A DNA stretch of 36,411 nt from an uncultured Verrucomicrobiota bacterium (GTDB lineage: Bacteria; Verrucomicrobiota; Verrucomicrobiia; Limisphaerales; UBA9464). A program made the position numbers and the translations under genes. Every line of letters begins with the position of its first letter. The stretch's first letter is position 1. This document shows positions 1 through 10,600 of the stretch, piece by piece. The stretch covers positions 1 to 36,411 of the forward strand of contig CAIJLV010000036.1 in NCBI GenBank assembly GCA_903821635.1, given 5' to 3'. The notes under the pieces are model-generated. The model did not search any database, was not told where the DNA came from, and saw only the letters and a list, made by a program, of their open reading frames with translations.

Positions 1-175
1 CCAGTTGATCGGGCAGGGGCGGAGCACGCGGGAGATCGCAGCACACCTGCACCTGAGTGCAAAGACGGTGGACGCGCACCGCTGCCACATCAAAGAGAAG
101 CTGTCGCTGCACGACGCCACCGCCCTCGTTCGCCACGCCGTTCGCTGGGTCGAAACCCAGAATCTGCGCGCCTAG
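1..175 (+). CDS. LuxR/NarL-type response regulator, C-terminal HTH (5' partial)
   Basis: The reading frame starts at base 2 and ends at TAG 173-175. The 57 visible residues form the last two to three helices of a LuxR-type helix-turn-helix: GQGRSTREIAAHL is the scaffold/turn, LSAKTVDAHRCHIKEKL is the recognition helix, and a short tail (DATALVRHAVRWV) follows. This matches the C-terminus of NarL/FixJ-type response regulators, which bind promoters as dimers after receiver-domain phosphorylation. The receiver domain would lie outside the window, so membership of a two-component system is inferred from family architecture. The gene ends 89 bases before the sugar-binding protein start, on the same strand. 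It could regulate that gene or simply be a neighbour; nothing in the sequence decides this. Confidence 0.88.
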   Translation, partial: QLIGQGRSTREIAAHLHLSAKTVDAHRCHIKEKLSLHDATALVRHAVRWVETQNLRA

Positions 176-264
176 TCCGCTTTGCCCCACGGGGGGGCGG
201 CGTGGCTGCCTTCGGCGCCGGCTCGGGCGTTGCCTTTGGCGGAGGTCTTTTTCAAAGTGACCCC

Positions 265-1218
265 ATGTCCCCGCTTTCCCGTCGTCGTTTCAGTCTGAGT
301 CTCGCCACGGCTGCGCTCACCGCCGCGGTTCCCTTCGCCGCCGACCCACCGAAGGCGACGATTGGGATCTCGGTGCTCACGCTCACCAACCCATTCTTCA
401 AGGACATGGCCGATGCCATGACCGCCGAAGCCCGGGCCCACGGCCTGACCACGCTGGTCACGAGTGGGGAATTCGACGTCGCCCGGCAGCGCAATCAGGT
501 CGCCGACTTCATCGTGCGCCGGGTGGCTGCGATCATCCTGTGTCCGTGCGATTCAAAGGCCATCGGCACCTCCATCGAAGCGGCCAACCGTGCGGGTATT
601 CCCGTCTTCACTGCCGACATCGCCTCCCTTGCCCGCGTGGGCAAGGTCGTGAGCCACGTCGCGACGGATAACTTCGGCGGCGGCAAGTTGGCGGCGATCG
701 CCCTCATCGAGGCGCTGGGTGGCAAGGGTAAGGTCGCGATCCTCGACCACCCGGAAGTCGAATCGGTGATCCTGCGCACGAAAGGCTTCAACGACGAACT
801 CGCGCGCCAAAAACGCGAACGCGGCGTGACGCTTTCGGTGGTCGCCACGCTGCCCGGCGGGGCGGCCAAAGATCGGTCGATGAAAGCCACCGAGGACCTG
901 CTCCAGGCGCATCCGGACTTGAACGGAATCTTCGCCATCAACGATCCCAGCGCCTTGGGCGCGGTCGCCGCGCTGGAAAAGGCGGAGCAACTGGCCCGGG
1001 TCAAAGTCGTCGGTTTCGACGGGATGCCCGAAGGCAAAGCCGCCATCAAGGCCGGCAAACTCTACGCCGACCCCGTCCAGTTCCCCGACCGCATCGGCCG
1101 GACGGCCGTCCAAAACATCGTGCAGTATCTGGCCGGAGACGACGTGCCCGCCGAAACGCTGATCCCGACGGCGCTCTACCGCCAAGCGGAGGCCCTGAAA
1201 GATCCGACGCTGAAGTAA
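265..1218 (+). CDS. Sugar-binding periplasmic protein, RbsB/LsrB family (Peripla_BP_4)
   Basis: This 317-residue protein begins at ATG 265; an upstream in-frame GTG at 202 would add an implausible Gly-rich leader. The N-terminus SPLSRRRFSLSLATAAL looks like a twin-arginine (Tat) signal, with probable cleavage near AVPFAA. The mature part follows the type-1 periplasmic-binding fold: ATIGISVLTLTNPFFKDM at the start, the AAIILCPCDSKAI strand, the PVFTADI strand, a central GKVAIL segment, the NGIFAINDPSALGA segment and VKVVGFDG near the end. This is the layout of the D-ribose and AI-2 binding proteins RbsB and LsrB, which capture a sugar and deliver it to an ABC importer. No permease or ATPase gene is adjacent, so it is either an orphan binding protein or a sensor. 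The LsrG-like gene and the alcohol dehydrogenase follow on the same strand. The ligand cannot be read from the sequence. Confidence 0.9.
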   Translation: MSPLSRRRFSLSLATAALTAAVPFAADPPKATIGISVLTLTNPFFKDMADAMTAEARAHGLTTLVTSGEFDVARQRNQVADFIVRRVAAIILCPCDSKAIGTSIEAANRAGIPVFTADIASLARVGKVVSHVATDNFGGGKLAAIALIEALGGKGKVAILDHPEVESVILRTKGFNDELARQKRERGVTLSVVATLPGGAAKDRSMKATEDLLQAHPDLNGIFAINDPSALGAVAALEKAEQLARVKVVGFDGMPEGKAAIKAGKLYADPVQFPDRIGRTAVQNIVQYLAGDDVPAETLIPTALYRQAEALKDPTLK

Positions 1219-1302
1219 GGCCCGATTTTCTAGGACCGCTCGCGGGCCCGGCGGCGGGGTTTCGGCTTGTCACCGCCCGGCTCGGTCCCAACCGTTGACT
1301 GC

Positions 1303-1608
1303 ATGCTCGTGGTTCACGTTTCAGTGCAGGTAAAGCCGGAGTGCGTTCCGGACTTCATTGCGGCCACTTTGGAAAATGCCCGCCACTCGGTGCGGGAGCC
1401 CGGAGTCGCCCGCTTCGACGTCGTCCAGCAGGCCGATGATCCGACGCGTTTTGTGTTAGTGGAGGCTTACCGCACGCCTGCCGCGCCGGCGCAGCACAAG
1501 GAAACCGCCCACTACGCCACGTGGCGCGATACCGTTGCCCCGATGATGGCGGCGCCGCGCACGAGCACGAAGGGGCACAATCTGTTCCCGGCAGACCCAG
1601 GGTGGTAG
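1303..1608 (+). CDS. LsrG-like antibiotic biosynthesis monooxygenase (ABM) domain protein
   Basis: This is a 101-residue single-domain protein with a ferredoxin-like dimeric alpha-beta barrel pattern. It starts at ATG 1303; an in-frame TTG at 1267 would add 12 unconvincing residues. Conserved ABM/LsrG-type signatures are visible: [10 protein letters not shown] at the first strand, RFDVVQ in the second, VLVEAY in the third, HK..AHY before the last helix, and a final PR followed by the C-terminal strand. ABM-fold enzymes include quinol monooxygenases and LsrG, the isomerase acting on phosphorylated AI-2. The spacing of FDV-Q, EAY, HK-T-HY and PR agrees with my memory of E. coli LsrG, but these residues are common to much of the family. 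It lies 84 bases after the sugar-binding protein and 108 bases before the alcohol dehydrogenase, all on one strand. The substrate is unknown. Confidence 0.85.
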   Translation: MLVVHVSVQVKPECVPDFIAATLENARHSVREPGVARFDVVQQADDPTRFVLVEAYRTPAAPAQHKETAHYATWRDTVAPMMAAPRTSTKGHNLFPADPGW

Positions 1609-1716
1609 GTGGCTTTCATTCGGCGAAAACTTCAATTCTAGGTGAACACGGCGAGGGTTTTGTGACTCTGCGCTTCCTCGGCTAGCCCGGTAAATCACTT
1701 GCCCCCAGCACGCAGC

Positions 1717-2871
1717 ATGAACTTCGAATTTGCGACTGCCACCCGGATCCTCTTTGGCGGCGGCCAGCTCGCTGAAGCCGGCGCCCTCGCGGCCACGCTG
1801 GGGCGGCGGGCGTTGCTCGTCACGGGCGCGACGGCCGACCGGTCAACCCGGTTGCGAGTCTTACTCTCGGCGGCGGGGCTCACGTTCACGCCCTTTACCG
1901 TCGCCGGGGAACCGACCGTGGCGGTCGTCCAGCACGGGGCCGAACTTGCCCGCCGCGAAAACGTGGACCTCGTCCTCGCCTTGGGCGGGGGCAGTGTCCT
2001 GGATGCCGGCAAAGCCATCGCCGCGCTGGCGACGAATCCCGGAGACCCGCTGGACTTCCTCGAAGTGATCGGGCGGGGGCAACCGTTGCGGACCGACCCG
2101 CTGCCCTGCTTCGCGATTCCGACTACGGCCGGCACCGGCTCGGAAGTTACCCGCAACGCCGTGCTCGGCTCCCCGGAACACCGCGTGAAAGTCAGCCTGC
2201 GCAGTCCGCGGATGCTGCCCCGGATTGCCTTGGTGGACCCGGAACTCACGCTCGACTTGCCGCCTGACCTCACCGCCGCGACCGGGCTGGACGCCTTTAC
2301 GCAATTGCTCGAACCCTTTGTGTCCGGGCGGGCAAACCCGTTGACCGACGCCCTGTGTCGCGCCGGGTTGGAGCGCGCAGCACAGGCTTTGCCCCGCGTG
2401 TTTGAGGACGGCGCGGATCTGGCGGCGCGCACGGATATGGCGCTGGCCTCGCTCTTCGGCGGGCTGGCCTTGGCAAATGCCGGTTTGGGCGTCGTGCACG
2501 GTCTGGCCGGGGCGCTGGGCGGGATGTTTGACGCCCCGCACGGGGCGCTGTGTGCCGCGCTGCTTGCGCCCGCCACCGCGCTAAACGTGGCCGCGCTGGC
2601 GGAACGCGCCCCGCACGCCGAAGCGCTGAATCGTTATCGCGAAGTCGCCCGCCTCGTCACCGGCAACCCCGCCGCCTCGGCGAACGACTTGGGGCCTTGG
2701 CTCGAAGCCTTGACCCAGCAGTTGGAGATTCCCGGCCTCGGTTCCCATCGCGTGGGCGCGGATGACTTCGATGGCCTGATTGCCCGGGCCTTGCAGTCCA
2801 GCAGTCTGAGGGGGAATCCGCTCGAATTGTCCCCCAAAGATCTCCGCCACATCTTGGAGCGGGCCTTGTAA
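1717..2871 (+). CDS. Iron-type (group III) alcohol dehydrogenase / maleylacetate reductase-like
   Basis: This 384-residue protein starts at ATG 1717; the in-frame TTG at 1699 is less likely. It has the N-terminal nucleotide-binding part with GGGSVLDAGKAIA (about residues 90-102), the PTTAGTGSEVT segment (135-145), VDPELTLDLPP and the helical metal-binding half. Family members reduce or oxidise small alcohols and carbonyls with NAD(P)H, for example lactaldehyde reductase, or reduce maleylacetate. The usual iron ligands are one Asp and three His. Here Asp192, His261 (GVVHGLAG) and His275 (DAPHGAL) are present, but the position normally His, four residues after the Asp, is Gln196 (DAFTQ). The enzyme may therefore use a different metal or none. 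The LsrG-like gene upstream suggests a role in metabolism of a small reactive carbonyl, which is inference. Confidence 0.9.
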   Translation: MNFEFATATRILFGGGQLAEAGALAATLGRRALLVTGATADRSTRLRVLLSAAGLTFTPFTVAGEPTVAVVQHGAELARRENVDLVLALGGGSVLDAGKAIAALATNPGDPLDFLEVIGRGQPLRTDPLPCFAIPTTAGTGSEVTRNAVLGSPEHRVKVSLRSPRMLPRIALVDPELTLDLPPDLTAATGLDAFTQLLEPFVSGRANPLTDALCRAGLERAAQALPRVFEDGADLAARTDMALASLFGGLALANAGLGVVHGLAGALGGMFDAPHGALCAALLAPATALNVAALAERAPHAEALNRYREVARLVTGNPAASANDLGPWLEALTQQLEIPGLGSHRVGADDFDGLIARALQSSSLRGNPLELSPKDLRHILERAL

Positions 2872-2898
2872 CGGGGCTCCCGCGGAGTGCCGCGCGGC

Positions 2899-4530
2899 TC
2901 AGCGCCGGCGGCGAAAATCGGCGGCGTCATCCCGCGGATTGCCGAGGCGCGTGCGCCGGAGCCGGCCTACTTCTGTCACCGAACGGGTGGCCGCCTGCGC
3001 CAGTTTGGTGCCGAGTTCATCGCGCTCCCGTTCGAGTTGCTTCAATTGGGTTTCTAGGGTGGCGATGGTCTGGTTGGCCCGGGACAGCACTCCGGCGCTA
3101 GGCCCGCGTTCCACGTCCGACAACCGGGCCAGCAGGTGCCCCTTTTCGCGCTCCAAGCGGTCCCGGGCGGCGTTGGCTTCACCGAGCAGCGTGGCGAGCT
3201 CCGTCTCGCGGGCCCGGCCATCCTTCAGCGCTTCCCGCAGGCGGCCGGCTTCGGTTTCGAGCAGCGTGAGCTGCCGGGTCACGGCTGGATCGGTGGGGGT
3301 GTTGGGCGTGGCGGTGGCTGCGGCCGTAGCGGATTGCTTCAAGGCCGCGAGCTGTTGTTCGGCGGCTTGGAGCTGGGCGGTGACTTCTTCGCGTTCGCTG
3401 CGTTCGGCGGAGAGCTGGGTTTCGAGGCTTTGAAGCGCGGTGTTTTGTTCCGTCAGCGCCTGCACCCGGCGGGTGAGTTGTTGGTTGGTGGTCTCCACTT
3501 GAGTGCGCACGCCCTTTTCCTTGGCGAGCTGGGCGGCCAGTTCATCAGCGACGAGGGAATTTCGGCCCGCCTCGGCCTTGGCCAGCGCGAGGTCGGTTTC
3601 CAATTGTTTCAACCGGAGAATGCCCCCCTCGGATTGGCGGTCGCGGAGATCCTCCAACTGCTTTTCGAGCTTGGCCCTGTCCCCGCTGAGCCCCTCGTTT
3701 TGCTGCCGAAGCTGCGTAAGGTCGGCCTGCAAACCGGAGAGTTTGGCGGAAAGTTCGGCCACTTGGTTGCCGCGGTCGCTGTCGGATTTCAATTCGGTGA
3801 CCTGCGATTTCAGGGTCGTATTCTCGCCGGCGAGTTGCTGGAGCTGGCGCTCAACGGTCAGGCGTTGCTGCTCCAATTCCGCGGCGCGGGTGCGCTGGGC
3901 GAGCAGTTCGCGGTTGGCTTCGTTGAGCGCCTGCTGGGCTTCCTCGGCGACGACCTTGTCCACGAGATTGCGACGTTCGGCCTCCTGGCGGGCGAGGTGG
4001 GCGAGCAACACTTTGTTGGTGGATTGGAGCTGCGAAATCTTCTCCACGGCGGACTGAAATTCCCGGGGATCCACGGGGGCGGGTTGGGCGGTCAGGGCTT
4101 CGCGCAACTTGGCTTCAAGCACCTGTTTTTCGGCGCCGAGTTTGGCGATTTGGGCGTTCATCGTGTTGAACTGCTCAATCACTTCTCCGGCGGGGGCGAG
4201 GGCCTCGGTTTGGGCCGTGCGCTCGGCCAGCTCGGCAGTGGCGGTGGCCGTTCCGGTCGGGGTCGCCGGTAGGGCGGCGAGTTTGTCCGCGACGTAACGG
4301 AGGCGGTAGGCGATGACGCGCTCGTTCCACGTCGGGTAAACTTTCTGCAATTGCCGGAGGAGCTGCTGAGCCCGCAGATAACCTTCGCGGGCCGCGCTCG
4401 ACCGGCCGGCAGTGTTCTGCGAATCCGTGACCTGGATCAGGTTGTAAATCGTGATGAAATCGTCATCCGGCGCGGCGCAAACCCGGACCGTCCAGACCAA
4501 CGCCAGCACGACGGCAAAACAGCGGAGCAT
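2899..4530 (-). CDS. Secreted long coiled-coil protein, function unknown
   Basis: This 543-residue protein starts at the ATG ending at 4530. An N-terminal signal peptide (MLRCFAVVLALVWTVRVCAA) is followed by a short helical region. That region, about residues 25-95 (YNLIQVTDSQN, REGYLRAQQLL, VYPTWNERV), resembles a TPR-like helix pair. From about residue 110 to 525 the sequence is almost unbroken heptad-type coiled coil, rich in Glu, Gln, Leu, Ala and Lys, and it ends in a basic tail. No catalytic motif is seen. Such proteins usually act as periplasmic or envelope scaffolds, but no specific role can be assigned. The gene converges on the alcohol dehydrogenase (27 bases apart) and diverges from the giant secreted protein across a 132-base region, so the two could share regulation. 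A TATACC hexamer sits only six bases upstream of the start codon. Confidence 0.85.
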   Translation of the reverse strand: MLRCFAVVLALVWTVRVCAAPDDDFITIYNLIQVTDSQNTAGRSSAAREGYLRAQQLLRQLQKVYPTWNERVIAYRLRYVADKLAALPATPTGTATATAELAERTAQTEALAPAGEVIEQFNTMNAQIAKLGAEKQVLEAKLREALTAQPAPVDPREFQSAVEKISQLQSTNKVLLAHLARQEAERRNLVDKVVAEEAQQALNEANRELLAQRTRAAELEQQRLTVERQLQQLAGENTTLKSQVTELKSDSDRGNQVAELSAKLSGLQADLTQLRQQNEGLSGDRAKLEKQLEDLRDRQSEGGILRLKQLETDLALAKAEAGRNSLVADELAAQLAKEKGVRTQVETTNQQLTRRVQALTEQNTALQSLETQLSAERSEREEVTAQLQAAEQQLAALKQSATAAATATPNTPTDPAVTRQLTLLETEAGRLREALKDGRARETELATLLGEANAARDRLEREKGHLLARLSDVERGPSAGVLSRANQTIATLETQLKQLERERDELGTKLAQAATRSVTEVGRLRRTRLGNPRDDAADFRRRR

Positions 4531-4536
4531 GGCCTC

Positions 4537-4565
4537 GGTATAAAGGGCTGCGCGCCGGTAGGCCA
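4537..4565 (-). promoter_or_regulatory. Candidate promoter of the coiled-coil gene
   Basis: On the minus strand, TATACC (4542-4537) or the overlapping TTTATA (4544-4539) lies just upstream of the ATG at 4530. A poor -35 match, TGGCCT (4565-4560), sits 17 bases further up. Transcription from here would start at or next to the ATG, giving a leaderless or nearly leaderless message. This is a pattern call only; no experimental support is available. Confidence 0.25.
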
Positions 4566-4662
4566 GCGGCGAACGCGGTCGGAGGTAGGGCCGGGAAGTG
4601 GTTCGGTGGCGGAATTTGGTTAGCGAACGGTCCGTGATTTGCTCATTTTGCCGCAGTTAAGC

Positions 4663-7600
4663 ATGAATCTTCTCCCTCCATTACGGAATCCGTCCCCCGT
4701 GACCTCGCCGACGCGCTCCGCCGTGGTTCGGCCCTTTACGGTGGGGCTGCTGACGCTTCTGCTGTGGGCCGTCCCGGTGCGCGGTGGTTCAATCCTTCAG
4801 GAGGTGTTTTCGGGCTTGGGCGGCAGTTCGCTGAGCGATCTGACCAACGCCCCGGCGTTTCCGAATTTCCCCACCCGCACCGAGTTTCTTACCGAGTTCT
4901 TTGAAGCCCCGACCGACGTGGAGGAAAACTACGGTCAGCGGGTCCACGGCTACTTGGTGCCGCCGCTGACGGGGAATTACACGTTTTGGATCGCTTCGGA
5001 TGACCAAGGGGGACTGTTCCTGAGCACCAACGAGTTTCCCGCCAATAAACGCCCGATCGCCGGCGTGCCGGGGTGGACCCCGTCTCGCGAGTGGGGTTGG
5101 TATGCCGAACAGCGCTCGGTGGCCATTCCGTTGCAGGCCAACAAGGCCTATTACATTGAGGCGCTGATGAAGGAAGGCGGCGGCGGCGACAATCTGGCGG
5201 TGCGGTGGTTGCGTCCGGACGGGGTAGATCAGGCCCCGATTCCAGCGACTTACCTGCTGCCGTGGGGCACGGCTTTTACTCCCCCGCAGATTTCGCAACA
5301 GCCCACCAACACCACGGTGATCGAAGGGCAGTTGGCGACCTTTGTAGTCAAAGTGACCAACGTCGACCCGGTCGCCTTCAAGTGGCAGCGCAACGGCGTG
5401 GACCTGCCGAACTCCAACGCCGGCATCCTGACTTACGGTCCGGTCCGGTTGGCGGATCAAAACGCCCGATTTGGCGCCCTGCTGACCAACCGGATTGGGT
5501 TGACCAATTCGACGGTCGGCACCCTGACCGTGTTGCCGGATACAACCGCCCCGACTGTGTTGTGGGCTATTACCCCCAGCCCCAACCGAATTCGCCTGCG
5601 GTTTAGCGAGCCCATGGCCGCCGCCACCGCGAGCGTGGCCGGCAATTTCACGGTGACGGGCGGCGTCACCGTGACGGGCGCGGCGCTGGAAGCCGATCCG
5701 CAGTCGGTCTTGTTGACTGTGACCGGCTTGAACTACGCCGAAACCTACACCGTCACGGTCAAGGCGCTGCTGGACCAAGCGGCGACGCCCAACGTCGTGG
5801 CGCCCGGGAGCACCGTTTCGTTCCTGGCTTTGGAACTGGTGGCCCAGGAAATCGGCAGTGCGAACGGGCGCATTCAACGCCTTGGGTCGGACGCCTTTGA
5901 CGTGACCGGTCAGGGTCAGGGGCTTGGCAGCACCAAGGAGGCGAATCAGCCCGTCACCGATCATTTTCAATTCGCCTGGCAACAAGTCAGCGGCGATTTC
6001 GACCGGCAGGTGCGGGTCGCGGACGTCGGGATCTCCAGTGCCTTCGTCCGTGCGGGCCTCATGGCTCGGCTCGATTTGGGCACTAACAGCCCGTTTCAGG
6101 GCGTTTTCAGCTCGTCCGCGCAGGTGGGTTGCTTCTTTGAGGGGCGCTTATCGGCGGGTTTGGCCTCAGTTCGGCAGACGTTGACCGGCGGTTATCCGGT
6201 CAATTATCCGCATCAGTGGCTGCGGTTGCGGCGGGTGGGTAATACGTTCACCGGTTTTGGCAGCCATGACGGGCAGACGTGGGTTCGGCTGGGTTCGGCC
6301 AACCAGGCTCTGGGCACCGAAGTATATGTCGGCTTTGCCGTGGCCAGCCAGAATGCGGAAGCCGCCAGCACCGTGAAGTTTCGCGACTACGGCCCGGCGG
6401 TCAGCCCCGTGGAGGGCACCTTCGTCAACGACCGGGAAACGCTCACGCCGTCCTCGCGGCGCACGGGGCTGATCCTTTCGGAAATCATGTATCGGCCGAA
6501 ACGCCTCGTCGGAGACACGAACACTTTGGAGTTCGTCGAACTGTTCAACGCCGGCGCCATTTTCCAGGAACTGACCGGCTGGAAACTCGCCGGCGGCATC
6601 GAATTCAACTTCCCGGTGGGCTTCAAGCTGGAGGCGGGCCAATTCGTCGTGGTCGCCGCGGATCCGGCGGCGGTGCAACGCGCTTACGGTCTCAGTGGCG
6701 TGCTCGGACCGTTCACCGGTTCGCTCAACAACGGCGGGGACACGGTGCAGCTCCGGGATGCCCTCGGGGCGGTGAAACTGGACGTGGAGTATTCGTCGTC
6801 GTCGCCGTGGCCCGTGGCCGCGGATGGGGCGGGGCCTTCGCTTGTGCTCACGGCGCCCAGCTACGGGGAAGGCAGTCCCCGCGCTTGGTCAGCGAGCAGC
6901 CGGGTGGGTGGGTCGCCGGGCGGTCCCGATCCCGTGGTTCGGACTCCGGGCGACACGGTGGTCCTCAATGAGTTCCTCGCCCACACCGACGCCCCGCAAC
7001 TCGACTTCATCGAGCTGTATAACCGGTCCAATACGGAGGCCGATCTCGCCGGCTGCATTCTCACCGACGATCCGGCGACGAATCGCTTTCGCCTGCCCGC
7101 AGGCACCACGTTGCCCGCGCGCGGCTTTCGGGCCTTCACCGAGGCAGAACTCGGCTTCCGGCTCAGCGCTCTGGGCGAGACGATTTACCTCCTCAGTTCC
7201 AACGGGGTGCGCGTGCTCGACGCCCTCCGGTTCGGCGGCCAAGAAAACGGGGTCGCCACTGGCCGGTTGCCCAACGGCTCGGACACGCTCCGGCGGTTGG
7301 CGACGCCGACGCCCGGAGCCGCCAACACGGAGTGGGCGAACGAAGCCATCGTCATCAACGAGCTCATGTATAACCCGCTCTCGGGCCTCGACGACGACGA
7401 ATACGTCGAGCTGCACAACCGGGGCGGCGCGGTCGTTGACTTGGGCGGCTGGCGGTTGGAATCAGGCGTGGACTTCCAGTTCCCCGGGGGCACCCGGCTG
7501 GCGCCGGGCGGATTTCTGGTGGTGGCGAAGAACCTCAACCGGTTGCTCACCAATTATCCGCATCTCCACCCCGGCAATACGGTGGGCAATTTTGGGGGCA

Positions 7601-10600
7601 GCCTCCGCAACAGCGGCGACCGGGTCGTCCTGTCCAAACCCGACGACCTAGTCGCGACCAACGAATTCGGGAATCGGATCACCAACACGATCCAGATCGT
7701 GGTCGCGGATGTGCCCTATGCCGCGGGCGGCGCGTGGGGGCGTTGGGCCGACGGCGGGGGCTCCAGCTTGGAGCTGACCGATGCCCATGCGGACCCCCTT
7801 CGAGGCGCCAATTGGGCGGATTCCGATGAAACTCAAAAGGCCCCGTGGAGTTTGGTTACCTTCACCGGCCGATTGGACAACGGGAACTCGGAGACTCAGC
7901 GCTTTCCGGCCAATCGCCTGTTTCTGGGCCTGCTCAACGATGGCGAATGCCTCGTGGACCAAGTTGAAGTGGTGGAAGGTGCCGGGGCTAATCTGGTTTC
8001 CAACTCCGGTTTTGAAAACGGCCCCACCGGCTGGGAATTCTTCGGCAACCACGCGCCGTCCGGGATCGACAGCACTGGGGCTCAGGCTGGTTCCCGCTGC
8101 CTGCACGTGCGCGCCGGCGGGGGCGTGGACACCGGTCCCAATTCGATTCGCACCGGGTTGGCCGCCGGGTTGGTGAGCAACGACACGGTCACGATCCGGG
8201 CGCAGGTGCGGTGGTTGCGAGGGTGGCCGGAACTGCTGTTCCGCTTGCGGGGCAACTACGCGGATTTCGCCGCCGCCCTGCCGGTCCCTACCCAACTCGG
8301 CACGCCCGGCCAGCCCAATAGTCGCGCCGTCGCCAACGCCGGTCCGGCGATCTACGCGGTGACCCATTCACCCGCGGTGCCCCAGGCCAACGAACCGGTG
8401 CTGGTGACCGCGCGCGTCTCCGATCCCGACCTGCTGGCCACGCTGAATCTGCGCTTCCGCCTTGATCCCGCGACCACGTTTTCCGCGGCCGCAATGCGGG
8501 ACGATGGCACCCAGGGAGATGCGCTGGCGGGCGATGGGATTTACACGGCCCGGATCACCGGCCGTTCCGCCGGCACCGTGGCCGCCTTCCGCCTTGAAGC
8601 CACCGACGGTGCTGGGGGCAGTTCCCGATTTCCCCAGAATGTGCCGACTGAAGAGGCGCTCATCCGCTGGGGCGACGAGGTCCCCTTGGGCAGCTTTCCC
8701 CACGCGCACCTATGGGCCACCCAAGCCAATCAAGCCGCGGCCGACGGCAACGCGCTGAATAACCGCTACCGCAACTGCACCCTCGTCTATGGCCAGCGCC
8801 GCGTGATTTACAATGCGAGCTACCGCGACAAGGGCAGTCCCTTCCACGGCGGCGGCGGGGACCTCACGGCCATCGTGCCGGAAGACGATTTGTTGCATGG
8901 CGTCCGCGAGCGGTTGTTCGCCCAAACGGGTAACGGCGGCAGCGAAGAAACGGGCCTGCGGGGCCGGTTGGCCTACTGGCTGGGCCAAGAGCTTGGCTTG
9001 CCCTCGCTGAACGGGAATCCGCTCCACTTCTTTTTCAACGGTGCCCGCTATGCCAATATCGTCGAGGACTTGGAGGAGCCCGATCATCGTTACGCCGAGC
9101 AGCACTACCCCGACGGGGGCGAAGGCGATCTCTACAAGATTTCCATCTGGTTTGAGTTTGATGATGACAATCGTAACTTCAGTGCCACCCAAGCTACGCT
9201 CCAGCGATTCCCCACCACCGGCGGCCAACTGAAGCTCGCCCGTTACCGCTGGAATTGGGAGCGCCGCGCCCGGCAGGTTCCTGAAAGCGACTACACCACG
9301 ATCTTTGACTTGGTGAACGCCGCCAACAGCACCGGAGTCAACTTCGTGCCGCGGATGCAGACGCACGCCGATCTGGACAATTGGATGCGGGTCTTCGCCT
9401 ACAACCGGATCATGGGCAACTGGGATGCATGGACCTTGGGGGTCGGGCAAAACATGTATCTCTACCGGCAACCCGGTCGGCCGGCGGTGCTCATGCCGTG
9501 GGATCTTGACTTCATCTTTGGTTTGGGCGAGGGGGCGAACGGCGGCCTGTGGGACGGTCAAGACCCGGTCGCCAACGAGAAACTCTACGGCAACCCGACT
9601 TTCCGGCGCCTGCTCTGGCGCGCGTATCAGCACGCCGTGAACGGGCCGATGCGGCCGGAACGGTTCCAACCGGTGATCGACGCCCAGCGCGCCGCGTTGG
9701 TGGCCAATGCGATCCCGGACTTGAAGTCCCCGGAGGGCATCACCACCTACCTCAACGCCCGGCGGGCCTACATCCAGTCTCAAATCACCGGGGCAGACGC
9801 GCCGGCCTTCCGCATCACGTCGAACGGCGGCAACAACTTCACCGCGACCACGGCCAGCACGACGCTCACCGGCAGCGCGCCGTTTGCCGTCGCCAGTCTG
9901 GCGGTCAACGGCGTGAGTTATCCGGTCACTTGGACCGACTTCACGACCTTCAGTGTCACGGTGCCGCTCACGCAGCGGACGAATCCGCTCACGCTGGTCG
10001 GCTTGGATCGGAACGGAAACCCGCTGCCGGGCGGCACCGACTCGGTCACCGTCACCTACAACGGCGCGGTGCCACAGGTGCAGGACTTCGTGGTGCTCAA
10101 CGAGGTGCACTACAATCCGGCGGTGCCCCAGACCGCGTTCATCGAACTCTACAACCGACACCCCAACACGCCGTTTGACCTTTCGGGCTGCGTGTTGGAG
10201 GGCGTCGGCTACACCTTCCCGGCCGGCACCATCCTCCGGCCCAACAGTTACCTCGTGCTCGTTGGCGACCGGGCCGCGTTTGCCGCGGCGTTCGGGGCGG
10301 GGGTGGTTGTCTTCGATCAGTTCACCGGCCGCCTCGACAACGACGGCGAAACCCTGCGCCTCGTAAAACCGGGCGTGCCGCCCGCGGCCGAGCTGCGGAT
10401 CAGTGACCTGCGTTACCTCGACCGCCGACCGTGGCCCGCCCTGGCTGATGGCGGTGGTTCCTCCCTTCAGCTCATCGATCCGGCGCAGGACAGTTGGCGG
10501 GTGGGCAACTGGGGTGCCCCGCCCGTCGAGGCCAGCAATCGGGTGACCCCCGGCGCGGTCAACGCCAACCGGGACGTGCTGGAACCGTTTCCCCTCGTGT

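Noticed and set aside
3136..4272. Open plus-strand frame of about 378 codons, Leu/Gly-rich
   Set aside because: Antisense shadow of the coiled-coil gene; its repetitive composition mirrors the heptads of the other strand.
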